Below, in pieces: positions 16,030 through 23,995 of a stretch of 33,484 bases of DNA. Below the pieces are notes generated by a model that had not been told where the DNA came from, searched no databases, and saw only the letters and a list, made by a program, of their open reading frames with translations. The position numbers were made by a program, and so were the translations under genes. The stretch spans positions 1-33,484 of the IMG/VR virus record IMGVR_UViG_3300020470_000104; one strand, 5' to 3'. How positions within the stretch are numbered: the stretch's first letter is position 1; each line of letters starts with the position of its first letter. The stretch is from a virus.

Positions 16030-17628
16030 ATGAAAGTTGAATCTATTTGTATAATTGGTGGTGGTAGTAGTGGTTGGATGTCAGCAGCTATACTATCTAA
16101 AGAGCACCCAGACATTGAGATATGTCTGATTGAAAGTGAAAAGACTAAACCTATTGGTGTAGGAGAATCTACACTAGGACATTTTAATAGGTTTCTTATT
16201 CGCTTAGGATTAAAAGATGACACGTGGATGCCACATTGCAATGCCACTTACAAAACATCTATTGCATTTAAGAATTTTAGAGAAGGAAAGGGAGAGAGAT
16301 TTCAATATCCATTTGGTAAGTTTGATACTATAGATTGGTATTGTGATAATCCCATACGCTTTTATGAGTTAAGAGCAAAGTATGGTAAAGAGTTATATCC
16401 ACCAGAAGAATTTGCCCGTTTTGCCAACAGGTCTACATGGTTGGCAGAAGAGTGTCGTATGGTTGATAAAGAGATACCAGGTTCGGTATGGGACGAGAGA
16501 TTAGATAGAGCATATCATTTAGACGCAGAATTATTTGGACAGTATTTAAAAGAGCATCATTGCATACCTAATGGTGTGGTGCATCTTACTGGGGAGGTTG
16601 GCAATGTCATTAAAAGACCTGATGGTAGTATTCAATCCATCATTACTGATGATGGTACTTCTATTAGTGCTGATATGTTTCTAGATTGCACAGGTTTTAA
16701 ATCACTAATACTTGAGCAACACATGGGTAGTCCTTTCGAGGATTTCCATTACAAATTATATAATGATGCAGCACTCGCAACACAGATTCCATATGTGGAC
16801 AGAGAGAAACAGATGGAAACATATACTGATTGTGTTGGAATGAATGCAGGGTGGGTATGGAATATTCCACTATGGCATAGAGTAGGCACAGGTTATTGTT
16901 ATAGTAGTAAGTATATCAATCAGTGTGAAGCAGAGGTAGAATTTAGAAAGTATCTTGCAGTCAGATATTCGCCCAAAATTGCCCATGAAGCTGAGTTTAA
17001 ACCTATTAAAATTAAACACGGTAAGCATACAGAAGCATGGGTAAAGAATGTTGTAGGTATTGGTTTATCATATGGATTTGTAGAGCCATTAGAATCAACT
17101 GGACTCATGACTACTCATGAGAATATATTATTACTATCAGATTTCTTAGAGAGGAGAGAGGGTATTGTAACTAGATTTGATAGAGATAGTTACAACGGAC
17201 AGGTTAATAATATGATTGAAGCAATGTCTAATTTTGTATCATTACATTATTCATTGTCATCAAGAGAAGATAATCAGTATTGGAGAGACGTGACAGAGAA
17301 TATAGATTATGTTAATATGGGTAAGCATCTCTATAGTGAGGTAGATGCACTTGCAAACACATGGTTGTTAATGAATAGTGTAGAAAATACATTTGCCAAA
17401 GAACATGATGAGCAAGCAGGCAGCATTTATATTTGTGCGGGTCATGATTACATACCTTATGGTAAATCTTCATACGGTGAAAAAGTAAGAGGTGGATTCC
17501 ATACTGGTGGATATGATATTGAAGAAGCACATCAACAGTATCAGAAAGACAGAGCAGCAATGATAGAATGGAGTCGTAGACAACCAACTCATTATGAATA
17601 CTTGAGGGATAACATTTACAATGTTTAA
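16030..17628 (+). CDS. Flavin-dependent halogenase (tryptophan halogenase family)
   Basis: This protein of 532 residues matches the family length (about 500-540). It has the FAD-binding IIGGGSSGWMSAA (8-20), GVGEST (43-48), and the lysine K75 in ATYKTSIAF at the position of the catalytic lysine of PrnA (K79). The diagnostic WVWNIP motif is at 275-280, and FVEPLESTG (350-358) places E355-S356 where PrnA has E346-S347. These enzymes use FADH2, oxygen and halide to form hypohalous acid, which the lysine delivers to an aromatic substrate; a flavin reductase is needed from elsewhere. A cyanophage member, VirX1 of phage Syn10, is known to prefer iodide and accept many substrates. All key residues are present, so the enzyme is probably active. 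It heads an oxygenase-rich operon. Confidence 0.92.
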   Translation: MKVESICIIGGGSSGWMSAAILSKEHPDIEICLIESEKTKPIGVGESTLGHFNRFLIRLGLKDDTWMPHCNATYKTSIAFKNFREGKGERFQYPFGKFDTIDWYCDNPIRFYELRAKYGKELYPPEEFARFANRSTWLAEECRMVDKEIPGSVWDERLDRAYHLDAELFGQYLKEHHCIPNGVVHLTGEVGNVIKRPDGSIQSIITDDGTSISADMFLDCTGFKSLILEQHMGSPFEDFHYKLYNDAALATQIPYVDREKQMETYTDCVGMNAGWVWNIPLWHRVGTGYCYSSKYINQCEAEVEFRKYLAVRYSPKIAHEAEFKPIKIKHGKHTEAWVKNVVGIGLSYGFVEPLESTGLMTTHENILLLSDFLERREGIVTRFDRDSYNGQVNNMIEAMSNFVSLHYSLSSREDNQYWRDVTENIDYVNMGKHLYSEVDALANTWLLMNSVENTFAKEHDEQAGSIYICAGHDYIPYGKSSYGEKVRGGFHTGGYDIEEAHQQYQKDRAAMIEWSRRQPTHYEYLRDNIYNV

Positions 17629-18484
17629 TTTATTTAAAAAGAAAAACAAGTGGATTAGATTTTATTCTCTAGACACAGGAGTTGTAGAGTTACACCCAAT
17701 ATTTCCTGCACGCAGATTAAAACGTAAGTGGAGGAAAGATGCACTTAAACAAGAGCAGGCAAAAGAAGAAAAGAAATGCCCTGCATTAAAAGCTAGTGCA
17801 TTGTGGAATAGAATGATGAATCTTGATTCACCAGATGCACCAGATAGTTTGTGGTCTCATGCTGCAACTTGCCCTGCATTAGACGCCATTATGGACAGTG
17901 GATATATTATCCCTGCCCCTGCGGATTTTATTATTCAGTTAGATGGCAGTGGTAACTTTGAGTGGAGGTCAGAAACATTATTCTATGGTGGTAGATATGT
18001 GACAGCACATATACCTGAGCAGACAGAAGGAATGAGAAACCTTGTCAATCAGCAGAAAGATGTGCTAGACTATACTATAAAGATGGAATTACCTTGGCGT
18101 GTGCAAGCACACAAGGATATTGTCTTTATTCAACAGAATATAGCATATTGGGACGAGGAGAGATTCTCAGTCCCTACTGGCATTGTTGACCCACAATACT
18201 CTTATGAGATAAACTGTCAACTATTCTGGCACATAACAGAACCTGGTGAGTATCTCATCAAAGCAGGCACACCATTGGTGCAGTGGATACCAATTCACAG
18301 AGACATTCTTAATAGTAAGGGTGTTGACGTTATGATTGAGACAGCAAATGCTGACGATTTACATAACAACGAAGTCATGGAGTATAATCGTAGAAAGAAT
18401 TTTACAGAGAATACTACATTGTCTGAGAGAATAAAAGCACAAGCAGATATTCTCAAGCTAAATAAAAACATCGAGAGGTTTTAA
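17621..18484 (+). CDS. Conserved-type protein beside halogenase, DUF6065-like
   Basis: This protein of 287 residues overlaps the halogenase gene by 8 bases. The N-terminus is strongly basic (residues 6-50). Two CPAL segments occur at 53 and 84, the second starting CPALDAIMDSGYIIPAPADF, followed by IIQLDGSGNFEW. This C-P ... G-Y-x-I-x-x-P-x-D ... D-G ... W pattern recalls DUF6065 proteins. The middle is beta-rich (ITEPGEYLIKAGTPLVQWIP) and the C-terminus is a charged helix. The function is unknown. Its coupling to the halogenase suggests it handles or supplies the substrate, but this is inference only. Confidence 0.6.
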   Translation: MFNLFKKKNKWIRFYSLDTGVVELHPIFPARRLKRKWRKDALKQEQAKEEKKCPALKASALWNRMMNLDSPDAPDSLWSHAATCPALDAIMDSGYIIPAPADFIIQLDGSGNFEWRSETLFYGGRYVTAHIPEQTEGMRNLVNQQKDVLDYTIKMELPWRVQAHKDIVFIQQNIAYWDEERFSVPTGIVDPQYSYEINCQLFWHITEPGEYLIKAGTPLVQWIPIHRDILNSKGVDVMIETANADDLHNNEVMEYNRRKNFTENTTLSERIKAQADILKLNKNIERF

Positions 18485-18487
18485 TTA

Positions 18488-18844
18488 ATGGCAAAAGAGC
18501 AAACCGTTACTGAGGTGAATTTGGCAGAAAGAGCCAACATCAAAACTGAAGAAGAAAAGAGGGCAACCACTGACGTTATTGAAGGTTTGATTACCTTTGA
18601 CCAGTTGGTGATGAATTTCTTACAACAGCATCATGATACTTTAGAGGAGTATCACAAGTTGCAAGAAGCACTTGACAATATGCATTACACATCTACTATC
18701 ACTAAGATTAGTCTAGAGGAATTGCAGGCAAAGAAAGACCAACTTAATAAATTAAGTGGAGCTATTGAAGCGTTAGCGTTGTATAAGAAGCACGTTGACC
18801 CTAATTGTACTGAAAGAGAATTCTCATTTGATGAAGAGACTTGA
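18488..18844 (+). CDS. Small coiled-coil protein
   Basis: This protein of 118 residues is almost entirely helical by composition. Charged heptad-like stretches run from about 45 to 105 (for example EEYHKLQEALDNM and LQAKKDQLNKLSGAIEALAL), which suggests a coiled coil. No catalytic motif is seen. It starts 3 bases after the preceding stop and overlaps the next oxygenase gene by 14 bases, so it belongs to the halogenase operon. A scaffold or assembly role is possible but not shown. Confidence 0.6.
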   Translation: MAKEQTVTEVNLAERANIKTEEEKRATTDVIEGLITFDQLVMNFLQQHHDTLEEYHKLQEALDNMHYTSTITKISLEELQAKKDQLNKLSGAIEALALYKKHVDPNCTEREFSFDEET

Positions 18845-19493
18845 TTTGTTTACGACACCTATTTGGGTGACAGATAAGTGTGGTGTAGATAGAGATAAGA
18901 TTATTAATTTCGTTAAAGTTGTAGAGGCAGAAGACCCTAGAGGTCGAGAAGCATCTAACATGGGTGGTTGGCAGTCATATGATTTCCTACCAAATATAAT
19001 GAAAAATAATCCTCTAGGTGAGTTGCATGACAGAATTATGCAACAAGCATATGCGTGTGCAGATGAGTTTGGTTTTAAAGACTATACTCTACATATGTTA
19101 AACCTATGGATTAACATAAACAAGAAAGGAGACTCAAACGTCACACATACACATCCTGGCAGTATATTCTCAGGAGTATATTACTTAAGTTTGCCCGATT
19201 GTTGTTATGGTAATCTTACATTACAACGTAGTCCAACTGACCAACACATGAGAGAGTCATGGGGTTGTAGTGAAAACTTTGATAGATATAATGAATTGAT
19301 TATGGACGAGTATGACATCTATCCTGAGGAGGATAGGTTAGTTATATTCCCATCATGGGTACCACATAGAGTGAGTGCAAGTCAAGGAGACGGAGCAAGA
19401 ATATCTATTTCATTTAACATCATGGCATTCAGTAATTTTTATCATGAAATATATCCGAAAGGAAGGAATAATCCAACCCACCTATCTCTCTAG
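18831..19493 (+). CDS. 2OG-Fe(II) oxygenase, TIGR02466-like
   Basis: This protein of 220 residues starts at ATG 18831, because MKRLDLFTTPIWV fits the 'L-F-x-T-P-I-W' opening of the TIGR02466 family; a longer upstream start is less likely. The iron-binding motif THTHPGSIFSGVYYLSLP (105-122) carries H106 and H108. The distal block RLVIFPSWVPHRV (169-181) supplies H179, and R190 in ARISISFNI is placed to bind 2-oxoglutarate. It is one of the clearest oxygenases in the window. The substrate is unknown; the operon context suggests it acts with the halogenase. Confidence 0.82.
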   Translation: MKRLDLFTTPIWVTDKCGVDRDKIINFVKVVEAEDPRGREASNMGGWQSYDFLPNIMKNNPLGELHDRIMQQAYACADEFGFKDYTLHMLNLWININKKGDSNVTHTHPGSIFSGVYYLSLPDCCYGNLTLQRSPTDQHMRESWGCSENFDRYNELIMDEYDIYPEEDRLVIFPSWVPHRVSASQGDGARISISFNIMAFSNFYHEIYPKGRNNPTHLSL

Positions 19494-20082
19494 ATTATAT
19501 ACATTGACATCAGGTATGAATGGATTTCCTTGGTTCTTTTTATCTGAGGATATATCATACCCAGTAGAAGCAGTTGATAAAGCACTAGGACAAATTGATA
19601 TACAACACCCAGACAAACGTAGCGTAGGATTCACTCATTTACTTTTAGACCAAGAGGGTGTGGAGTCACCATTTCTACCTACATTCCAAGCACTCTTAGA
19701 TAATATTAGTGATGCGTTAGGTGGTGTCACATTCTTCAGAGCTAGATTAGCATTGCAATTAAATAATGGAAAAAATTGCCCAAATTTGCCCCATACGGAT
19801 CACGAGGAAGACCACTACAGTGCATTATATTATCTACATGACTCATCAGGTGATACAGTATTTTATAATGAGTATGATGACCCTAATGATGGCACTATTG
19901 ATGACAGATGGCATAGAGCAAAGACACAGAAATATACAGAGTGTATGAGACAGACACCAAAAGCAAATACATTGTTTGCATTTGATGGTCACCAGTTTCA
20001 TTCATCATCTAATCCAACTGATAATGAATTTCGTATCATTCTCAACCTAAACTTTAGGAGTAATTATGATATTTTTAGATAA
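19444..20082 (+). CDS. 2OG-Fe(II) oxygenase-like protein
   Basis: Counted from ATG 19444 the protein has 212 residues; a start at ATG 19516 (188 residues, beginning MNGFPWFFLS) is also possible. Neither start has a strong Shine-Dalgarno sequence. The longer form keeps a helix before the FPWFF segment (28-32) that such proteins often have. The iron motif is PHTDHEEDHYSALYYL (116-131) with H117 and D119. The distal part is LFAFDGHQFHSSSNP (177-191) with H186, and R197 should bind 2-oxoglutarate. The strand pair FRARLALQLNN (98-108) fits the double-stranded beta-helix core. The substrate is unknown. Confidence 0.75.
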   Translation: MKYIRKEGIIQPTYLSRLYTLTSGMNGFPWFFLSEDISYPVEAVDKALGQIDIQHPDKRSVGFTHLLLDQEGVESPFLPTFQALLDNISDALGGVTFFRARLALQLNNGKNCPNLPHTDHEEDHYSALYYLHDSSGDTVFYNEYDDPNDGTIDDRWHRAKTQKYTECMRQTPKANTLFAFDGHQFHSSSNPTDNEFRIILNLNFRSNYDIFR

Positions 20083-20740
20083 AGATTGGGAGATTGATGA
20101 CACACCACAATATTTCCCCAATGTTATTGAGGAGGTATATGATTGGTGTAGTTGGAAAGATGTTGAGCAGTGCATCAACAACCCACAGTTTTATGAATTA
20201 GAGTTTATAAAAAATGGTGAAAAGTTAAATTTGCCAGTATCACCTCGTATCTGGTCACAACCACATATCCATAAGGAAGATTGTTATAAACTATTCCAAG
20301 ATGAATGTGGTATGATAATTAATAACTTTCAATTCATAAGTAAAAAGAAATGTGAGTTGTTAGCAGGGATAGAGAGACAGTTTACAGTTGATGCAGCAAT
20401 GCACGTTTATTGTGGTATAGGTGGACATGGGTCATTTAATATACATGAGGATTATGCACATAATTTTATTATTCAAGTAGAAGGAGAGACAGAGTGGACA
20501 GTATATAATAATAAAGCATCATACCTAGTGCCTAAGTATGAAGGCACTATTGATGAGAGTAAATTAGATGTTGCTATTGATGTGACTATGAAATCAGGAG
20601 ACGTTTTGTATATCCCTGCGAGGACATATCACAGAGCAAAACCAAAAGGACAGAGACTATCTGTTAGCATACCAATGGCATCTATCATGTATGATACTCA
20701 ACTGATAGGAGAGGATAGGAAGTGGTATGAAATCAATTAA
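20066..20740 (+). CDS. JmjC/cupin-type oxygenase
   Basis: This protein of 224 residues shows a JmjC-like cupin core. HVYCGIGGHGSFNIHEDYAH (113-132) carries the H127-x-D129 iron pair, followed by NFIIQVEGETEWTVY (133-147) with the 'Q-V-x-G-x-x-x-W' strand typical of JmjC hydroxylases. Then SGDVLYIPARTYHRA (177-191) supplies H189. Bacterial and phage relatives hydroxylate amino-acid side chains of proteins such as ribosomal proteins, or act on small molecules. The gene overlaps its neighbours by 17 and 14 bases. It differs in fold subtype from the surrounding 2OG enzymes, so the operon carries several kinds of oxygenase. Confidence 0.8.
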   Translation: MIFLDKDWEIDDTPQYFPNVIEEVYDWCSWKDVEQCINNPQFYELEFIKNGEKLNLPVSPRIWSQPHIHKEDCYKLFQDECGMIINNFQFISKKKCELLAGIERQFTVDAAMHVYCGIGGHGSFNIHEDYAHNFIIQVEGETEWTVYNNKASYLVPKYEGTIDESKLDVAIDVTMKSGDVLYIPARTYHRAKPKGQRLSVSIPMASIMYDTQLIGEDRKWYEIN

Positions 20741-21326
20741 TCCTACACCATATATTTTTAAAGATACATTTGATTTTAAATTTGATACATTCAAATCTAA
20801 AGTTGATGAGTATATTGCTGAAGCATCACAGTATGATGAGGAAACACCAGAGAAAGATGGTGGTATATCAACTGTAGTTATTAGTAAGAAGTATCCACCA
20901 CATTCATGGGAAGAGTTGCAACCATTCTTAGAGTGGATGTACCCTAGAGTCAATCAGGTGTGGGATATATTTGATTGTAAACCTATGGAGAAATACCTAT
21001 CAGATTCATGGATAAACAAACACCCAAAAAATGCCTATACTTGCCCGCATCATCATCAAAATGTCACCATTGCAGTTGCTTGTTATCTAAATGCACCACC
21101 CAATAGTGGTAACTTGTTAATCAAGACACCATTTGAAGTGCATAAGTATAGCGAACCTCTATTACATGACTATTATGATATGGAAAGAGACTGGAAAACT
21201 ATAGAGGTAAATACTAATGATGTTTTGTTTTTTCCTGGTTGGTTAACTCACAAAACAGGAGTCAACAAAGTAGATGAGGACAGGTATGTCATGTCTTTAA
21301 ATATCATGGGGGTCTATACAAGATGA
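20727..21326 (+). CDS. 2OG-Fe(II) oxygenase-like protein
   Basis: This protein of 199 residues has the iron motif CPHHHQNVTIAVACYLN (106-122) with H108 and H110. NAPPNSGNLLI (122-132) follows, the 'S-G-x-L' loop seen in short phage oxygenases. The distal block TNDVLFFPGWLTHKTG (163-178) carries H175 and R186 lies in DRYVMSLNI. The H-x-H form of the first motif is shared with the proteins at 2010, 2919 and 18831. The substrate is unknown. The gene overlaps the JmjC gene upstream by 14 bases and the next gene by 4 bases. Confidence 0.78.
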   Translation: MKSINPTPYIFKDTFDFKFDTFKSKVDEYIAEASQYDEETPEKDGGISTVVISKKYPPHSWEELQPFLEWMYPRVNQVWDIFDCKPMEKYLSDSWINKHPKNAYTCPHHHQNVTIAVACYLNAPPNSGNLLIKTPFEVHKYSEPLLHDYYDMERDWKTIEVNTNDVLFFPGWLTHKTGVNKVDEDRYVMSLNIMGVYTR

Positions 21327-22042
21327 GTTATTACACAGATAACAAACTAAACATATATGACACTAATTTAATTAGTGAGGAGTTATTTCAAGAGATTGCT
21401 TTGTTACCTTATAATTTTACGAGGACTGACAATGTGCCAACGAAAGATAATCCTAACTTAGAGTTAGAAGGAATGTATTGGACTCATCAATTCTATAATT
21501 TCACACCTATTGATGACCCAGATTATTTTCAAAATCCAGGAATTGAAGGTAGTAATAATAAATTATACTTAGATATATTATCTTACTTAGAAATAAAGAT
21601 ACCAAATCTACCACCACGAGAGCATTTATACTCATCATATGTTAATGTTTTAAAGTATGGAAATTCACCAGGAATTCATGTTGATTCACCTTATTTTGTA
21701 GAAGAAAATAGGACAATATTAGTATATCTTAATCCAGTATGGAATCCACAATGGGGTGGAGAGACAATATTCTTTGATGATGATTTAGACTGTAGGAAAG
21801 CGATACAACCAAGAGCAGGGAGAGTCGTAGTTTTTGATGGTCGCATACCACACACAGGTAGGACATCAACTATTAGATTTCTATATAATAGGTATGTGTT
21901 GGCATATAAGTATATGTTACCAGAGACCAGACAGAGATTATTCACAGACCACGAAATGAATAATATGCCACCTGTTATGGATAATGGTATTGTAGGTTTT
22001 AATCCCAACACAGTCCGAGACATATGGAAAAATATAAGTTAG
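21323..22042 (+). CDS. 2OG-Fe(II) oxygenase, prolyl-4-hydroxylase-like
   Basis: This protein of 239 residues is the most canonical P4H-type enzyme here. YVNVLKYGNSPGIHVDSP (106-123) holds H119-x-D121. LVYLNPVWNPQWGGETIFF (133-151) matches the 'Y-L-N-x-x-W-x-x-x-x-G-G-E-T' strand of P4H and PKHD-type hydroxylases. AGRVVVFDGRIPHTG (165-179) supplies H177, and R185 or R190 would bind 2-oxoglutarate. The substrate is unknown; P4H-like enzymes act on prolines or other residues of peptides. The extended C-terminus (190-239) is Asn-rich and less conserved in appearance. Confidence 0.87.
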   Translation: MSYYTDNKLNIYDTNLISEELFQEIALLPYNFTRTDNVPTKDNPNLELEGMYWTHQFYNFTPIDDPDYFQNPGIEGSNNKLYLDILSYLEIKIPNLPPREHLYSSYVNVLKYGNSPGIHVDSPYFVEENRTILVYLNPVWNPQWGGETIFFDDDLDCRKAIQPRAGRVVVFDGRIPHTGRTSTIRFLYNRYVLAYKYMLPETRQRLFTDHEMNNMPPVMDNGIVGFNPNTVRDIWKNIS

Positions 22043-22043
22043 A

Positions 22044-22241
22044 ATGTTAAATAGTAATGCCTATGATAGGGGAGTCATGTATTCTTTAAAATCACAACTA
22101 CTTGGGAGACCAGAGAAAGACCTTTTAAGGAAGGCATTATTCTTATATCAAAAGAATCTGTATCAACAACTGGGAGAGTTACCAGAAAAGCAAAGAGATT
22201 TAATTTCAGACATAGCGGACAAGTTGAATCTAAAACACTAG
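22044..22241 (+). CDS. Small helical protein of unknown function
   Basis: This protein of 65 residues is predicted helical with many Leu, Lys and Gln (YQQLGELPEKQRDLISDIAD). The start is one base after the preceding stop, and the next gene begins immediately after its own stop. No family was recognised. Confidence 0.55.
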   Translation: MLNSNAYDRGVMYSLKSQLLGRPEKDLLRKALFLYQKNLYQQLGELPEKQRDLISDIADKLNLKH

Positions 22242-22568
22242 ATGACTATACCTATTTTCTTATCAGAGGCAATTCCGTTGGAAATCAGAAACATTTTAAA
22301 ATCCCTAGAAATTGGTATGCCAGTCAGGTTTAGAAGTGATGAGGGGTTAATTAGTTTTATATGCAATGATTACATCACAATATGTGTTAGAAAGATACCT
22401 GATGAGACATATAGAAATAAAGAGAGAGAAGTAAACGTAATTTGTAGAGCGTGTGACTGGGACGAACTTGAGATAGAAGATACACACTTCCAAAATAAAA
22501 AGAATTATAAGGGAAACACCAATGACCATCCAGGAAATGAGTTGTTACCACCTATTGAAGATAGATGA
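22242..22568 (+). CDS. Unknown protein of 108 residues
   Basis: The first 60 residues alternate hydrophobic and charged stretches and may form a small alpha/beta domain. It contains a C-R-A-C segment (NVICRACDW) but no second cysteine pair, so a zinc site is doubtful. It abuts the upstream gene and overlaps the next by 4 bases (ATGA). Confidence 0.55.
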   Translation: MTIPIFLSEAIPLEIRNILKSLEIGMPVRFRSDEGLISFICNDYITICVRKIPDETYRNKEREVNVICRACDWDELEIEDTHFQNKKNYKGNTNDHPGNELLPPIEDR

Positions 22569-22816
22569 CTGAATATGAGAAGAGAGCGGTTGACCCCTGT
22601 TGGCAACACAAACAAAAGTGTGTTTGTATGTTTACACTTGACTCACATAACACCAGTTATTTCTATAAGAGGGAAGATGGCACATACTATTGGCAACATT
22701 GTAGGAAAGATGCAGAAGATGACGTATTCATAGATGCTGATGGAATCCAATTAGATTTACTGGGAGACCCTATACTAAGCAAAGAGTTTATAATGAAAGA
22801 ATTATATGACAGTTGA
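22565..22816 (+). CDS. Small Cys/His-containing protein, unknown
   Basis: This protein of 83 residues has clustered Cys and His in the first half (CWQHKQKCVCMF, then YYWQHCRKD), so a metal site is possible but no standard zinc-finger spacing is seen. The last codons and stop (YDS, then TGA) are encoded by the left arm of the hairpin of the first repeated promoter cassette, at the end of the long operon. Confidence 0.55.
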   Translation: MTEYEKRAVDPCWQHKQKCVCMFTLDSHNTSYFYKREDGTYYWQHCRKDAEDDVFIDADGIQLDLLGDPILSKEFIMKELYDS

Positions 22817-22885
22817 TAAAGTGTCACACAACTCTACACACAGCATGAAATATGATGTATCTTTATATCAGATAGATTTATTATC
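22807..22885 (+). promoter_or_regulatory. Repeated hairpin-promoter cassette, copy 1
   Basis: TGACA (22807) and TGTCA (22822-22826) form the inverted repeat seen in the other copies, followed by a CACA-rich stretch. GCAT lies at 22843-22846. The -10-like region is degenerate here (TATCTT at 22858, TATATC six bases later). It precedes the gene at 22886. Confidence 0.6.
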
Positions 22886-23266
22886 ATGAATTTAAAATTT
22901 GACGAAGAGCAAAAAAGATTTATTGAAAACTATTCAGAAGAGCAGTTTGTGGAGTTTTATCCAACATATCTTAAACTGGTCAACAAGTATAGCACAGAGT
23001 TAATCGATTTGTTTATTGATTGTTTTGATGATGACCCATCAAACCTTTTAAAGTTTGAAGATTTGTATGAAGGTCAGTATGAAACAGGACAAGACTTCGC
23101 ATGGCATTGGGTCAATGAAATATGCGAAGAGACAAAGAATATCCCTAGTTGGGTAACTATTGACTATGAGGACATATGGGTCAATAAACTCTCAAATGAC
23201 TATGAGGAGATTGATTGTTACGGTGAAAGCACTTTTGGTCACATCTTCAAAAAGACAGTTGACTAA
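22886..23266 (+). CDS. Acidic protein of unknown function
   Basis: This protein of 126 residues is very rich in Asp and Glu and aromatic residues (EEQFVEFYPTYLKL, then IDLFIDCFDDD). Such acidity could mark a DNA mimic or a protein-binding inhibitor, as in anti-restriction proteins, but no family was recognised. It is a single-gene unit between two promoter cassettes, just upstream of the restriction-modification genes. Confidence 0.6.
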   Translation: MNLKFDEEQKRFIENYSEEQFVEFYPTYLKLVNKYSTELIDLFIDCFDDDPSNLLKFEDLYEGQYETGQDFAWHWVNEICEETKNIPSWVTIDYEDIWVNKLSNDYEEIDCYGESTFGHIFKKTVD

Positions 23267-23331
23267 CTGTCACACACCCTTACACACAGCGTAAAACGTT
23301 GTGTATAATATTAATATAATCACACAGAAAC
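23254..23331 (+). promoter_or_regulatory. Repeated hairpin-promoter cassette, copy 2
   Basis: GACAGTT (23254-23260) and AACTGTC (23265-23271) form a perfect 7-bp stem that spans the stop codon of the acidic protein gene. GCGT at 23289-23292 is followed after 11 bases by TATAAT (23304-23309) and then ATTAAT. It drives the putative restriction endonuclease gene. Confidence 0.75.
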
Positions 23332-23964
23332 ATGACTATTAATTCAGTAGCAAAGACAAACACAGACACAACAGCAAAGATTGTTAGAGACCTTGAGCAA
23401 CTAACAACATGGACTATTATCGAAACAAACAAGTATCTTGAGACATTTGAAATCTATGGTAAGACACTACAAGATTACAAAGATACTATGAATACAGCAG
23501 ACTTCACTAAGTTTTTCCAGTATATTGTCAATGACGTTATTGAAGCAGGCATTAAGAAACTAGGTCTTAATGGTGTTAGAGAAGAGGTATCAGGTTATGA
23601 CTACAAGTTTCATGACACACCAGTAGAGTTTAAACTCATGGGTGGAGAGAGTAAGTCATCTTTCGCTACTGGTAACAAGACTTCTCACTTCGGTGGTGCA
23701 AAGACTAATCTAGTATGGTCAATTAAATATACTTTCAACAACAACAAGATTGATAGTTTTGGTATGGTTGTTATCGATACTGACCTAACAGAGTCAAACG
23801 TATGGAAGTCATCATCAGGTAGGAAAGATTCATTCTCTACACTTGAGTTAATGAATGACGAGGAGAGTTGCATCTTGTCTCAGTATGGTAAAATCAAGAA
23901 AGCAGTTAAGAAACTACACTTCTTACCTCTACCTACTGACATCTTGGTTGCATACTACAAGTAA
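23332..23964 (+). CDS. Probable restriction endonuclease (PD-(D/E)XK type)
   Basis: This protein of 210 residues has a central segment SGYDYKFHDTPVEFKLMGG (87-105). In it D90 or D95 and E99-x-K101, in a hydrophobic strand, fit the PD-(D/E)XK nuclease core. It is followed by GNKTSHFGGAKTNLVWSI (114-131) and a strand FGMVVIDTD (143-151), as in type II restriction enzymes with folded Lys/Gly loops. The next gene is a DNA methyltransferase, which strongly supports this role. If active it would cut DNA lacking the cognate methylation, such as host or competing phage DNA. The specificity is unknown and the family assignment needs a structural comparison. Confidence 0.5.
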   Translation: MTINSVAKTNTDTTAKIVRDLEQLTTWTIIETNKYLETFEIYGKTLQDYKDTMNTADFTKFFQYIVNDVIEAGIKKLGLNGVREEVSGYDYKFHDTPVEFKLMGGESKSSFATGNKTSHFGGAKTNLVWSIKYTFNNNKIDSFGMVVIDTDLTESNVWKSSSGRKDSFSTLELMNDEESCILSQYGKIKKAVKKLHFLPLPTDILVAYYK

Positions 23965-23976
23965 TTGTGGTATAAT
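23948..23976 (+). promoter_or_regulatory. Promoter for the methyltransferase (TTGCAT-N17-TATAAT)
   Basis: TTGCAT at 23948-23953 and TATAAT at 23971-23976 are 17 bases apart, and TGG directly before the -10 gives an extended -10 (TGGTATAAT). The -35 lies inside the 3' end of the nuclease gene. The methyltransferase could therefore be made independently of the nuclease, as is common in restriction-modification systems. Confidence 0.72.
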
Positions 23977-23995
23977 TCAGAGGTTACAATACTTT

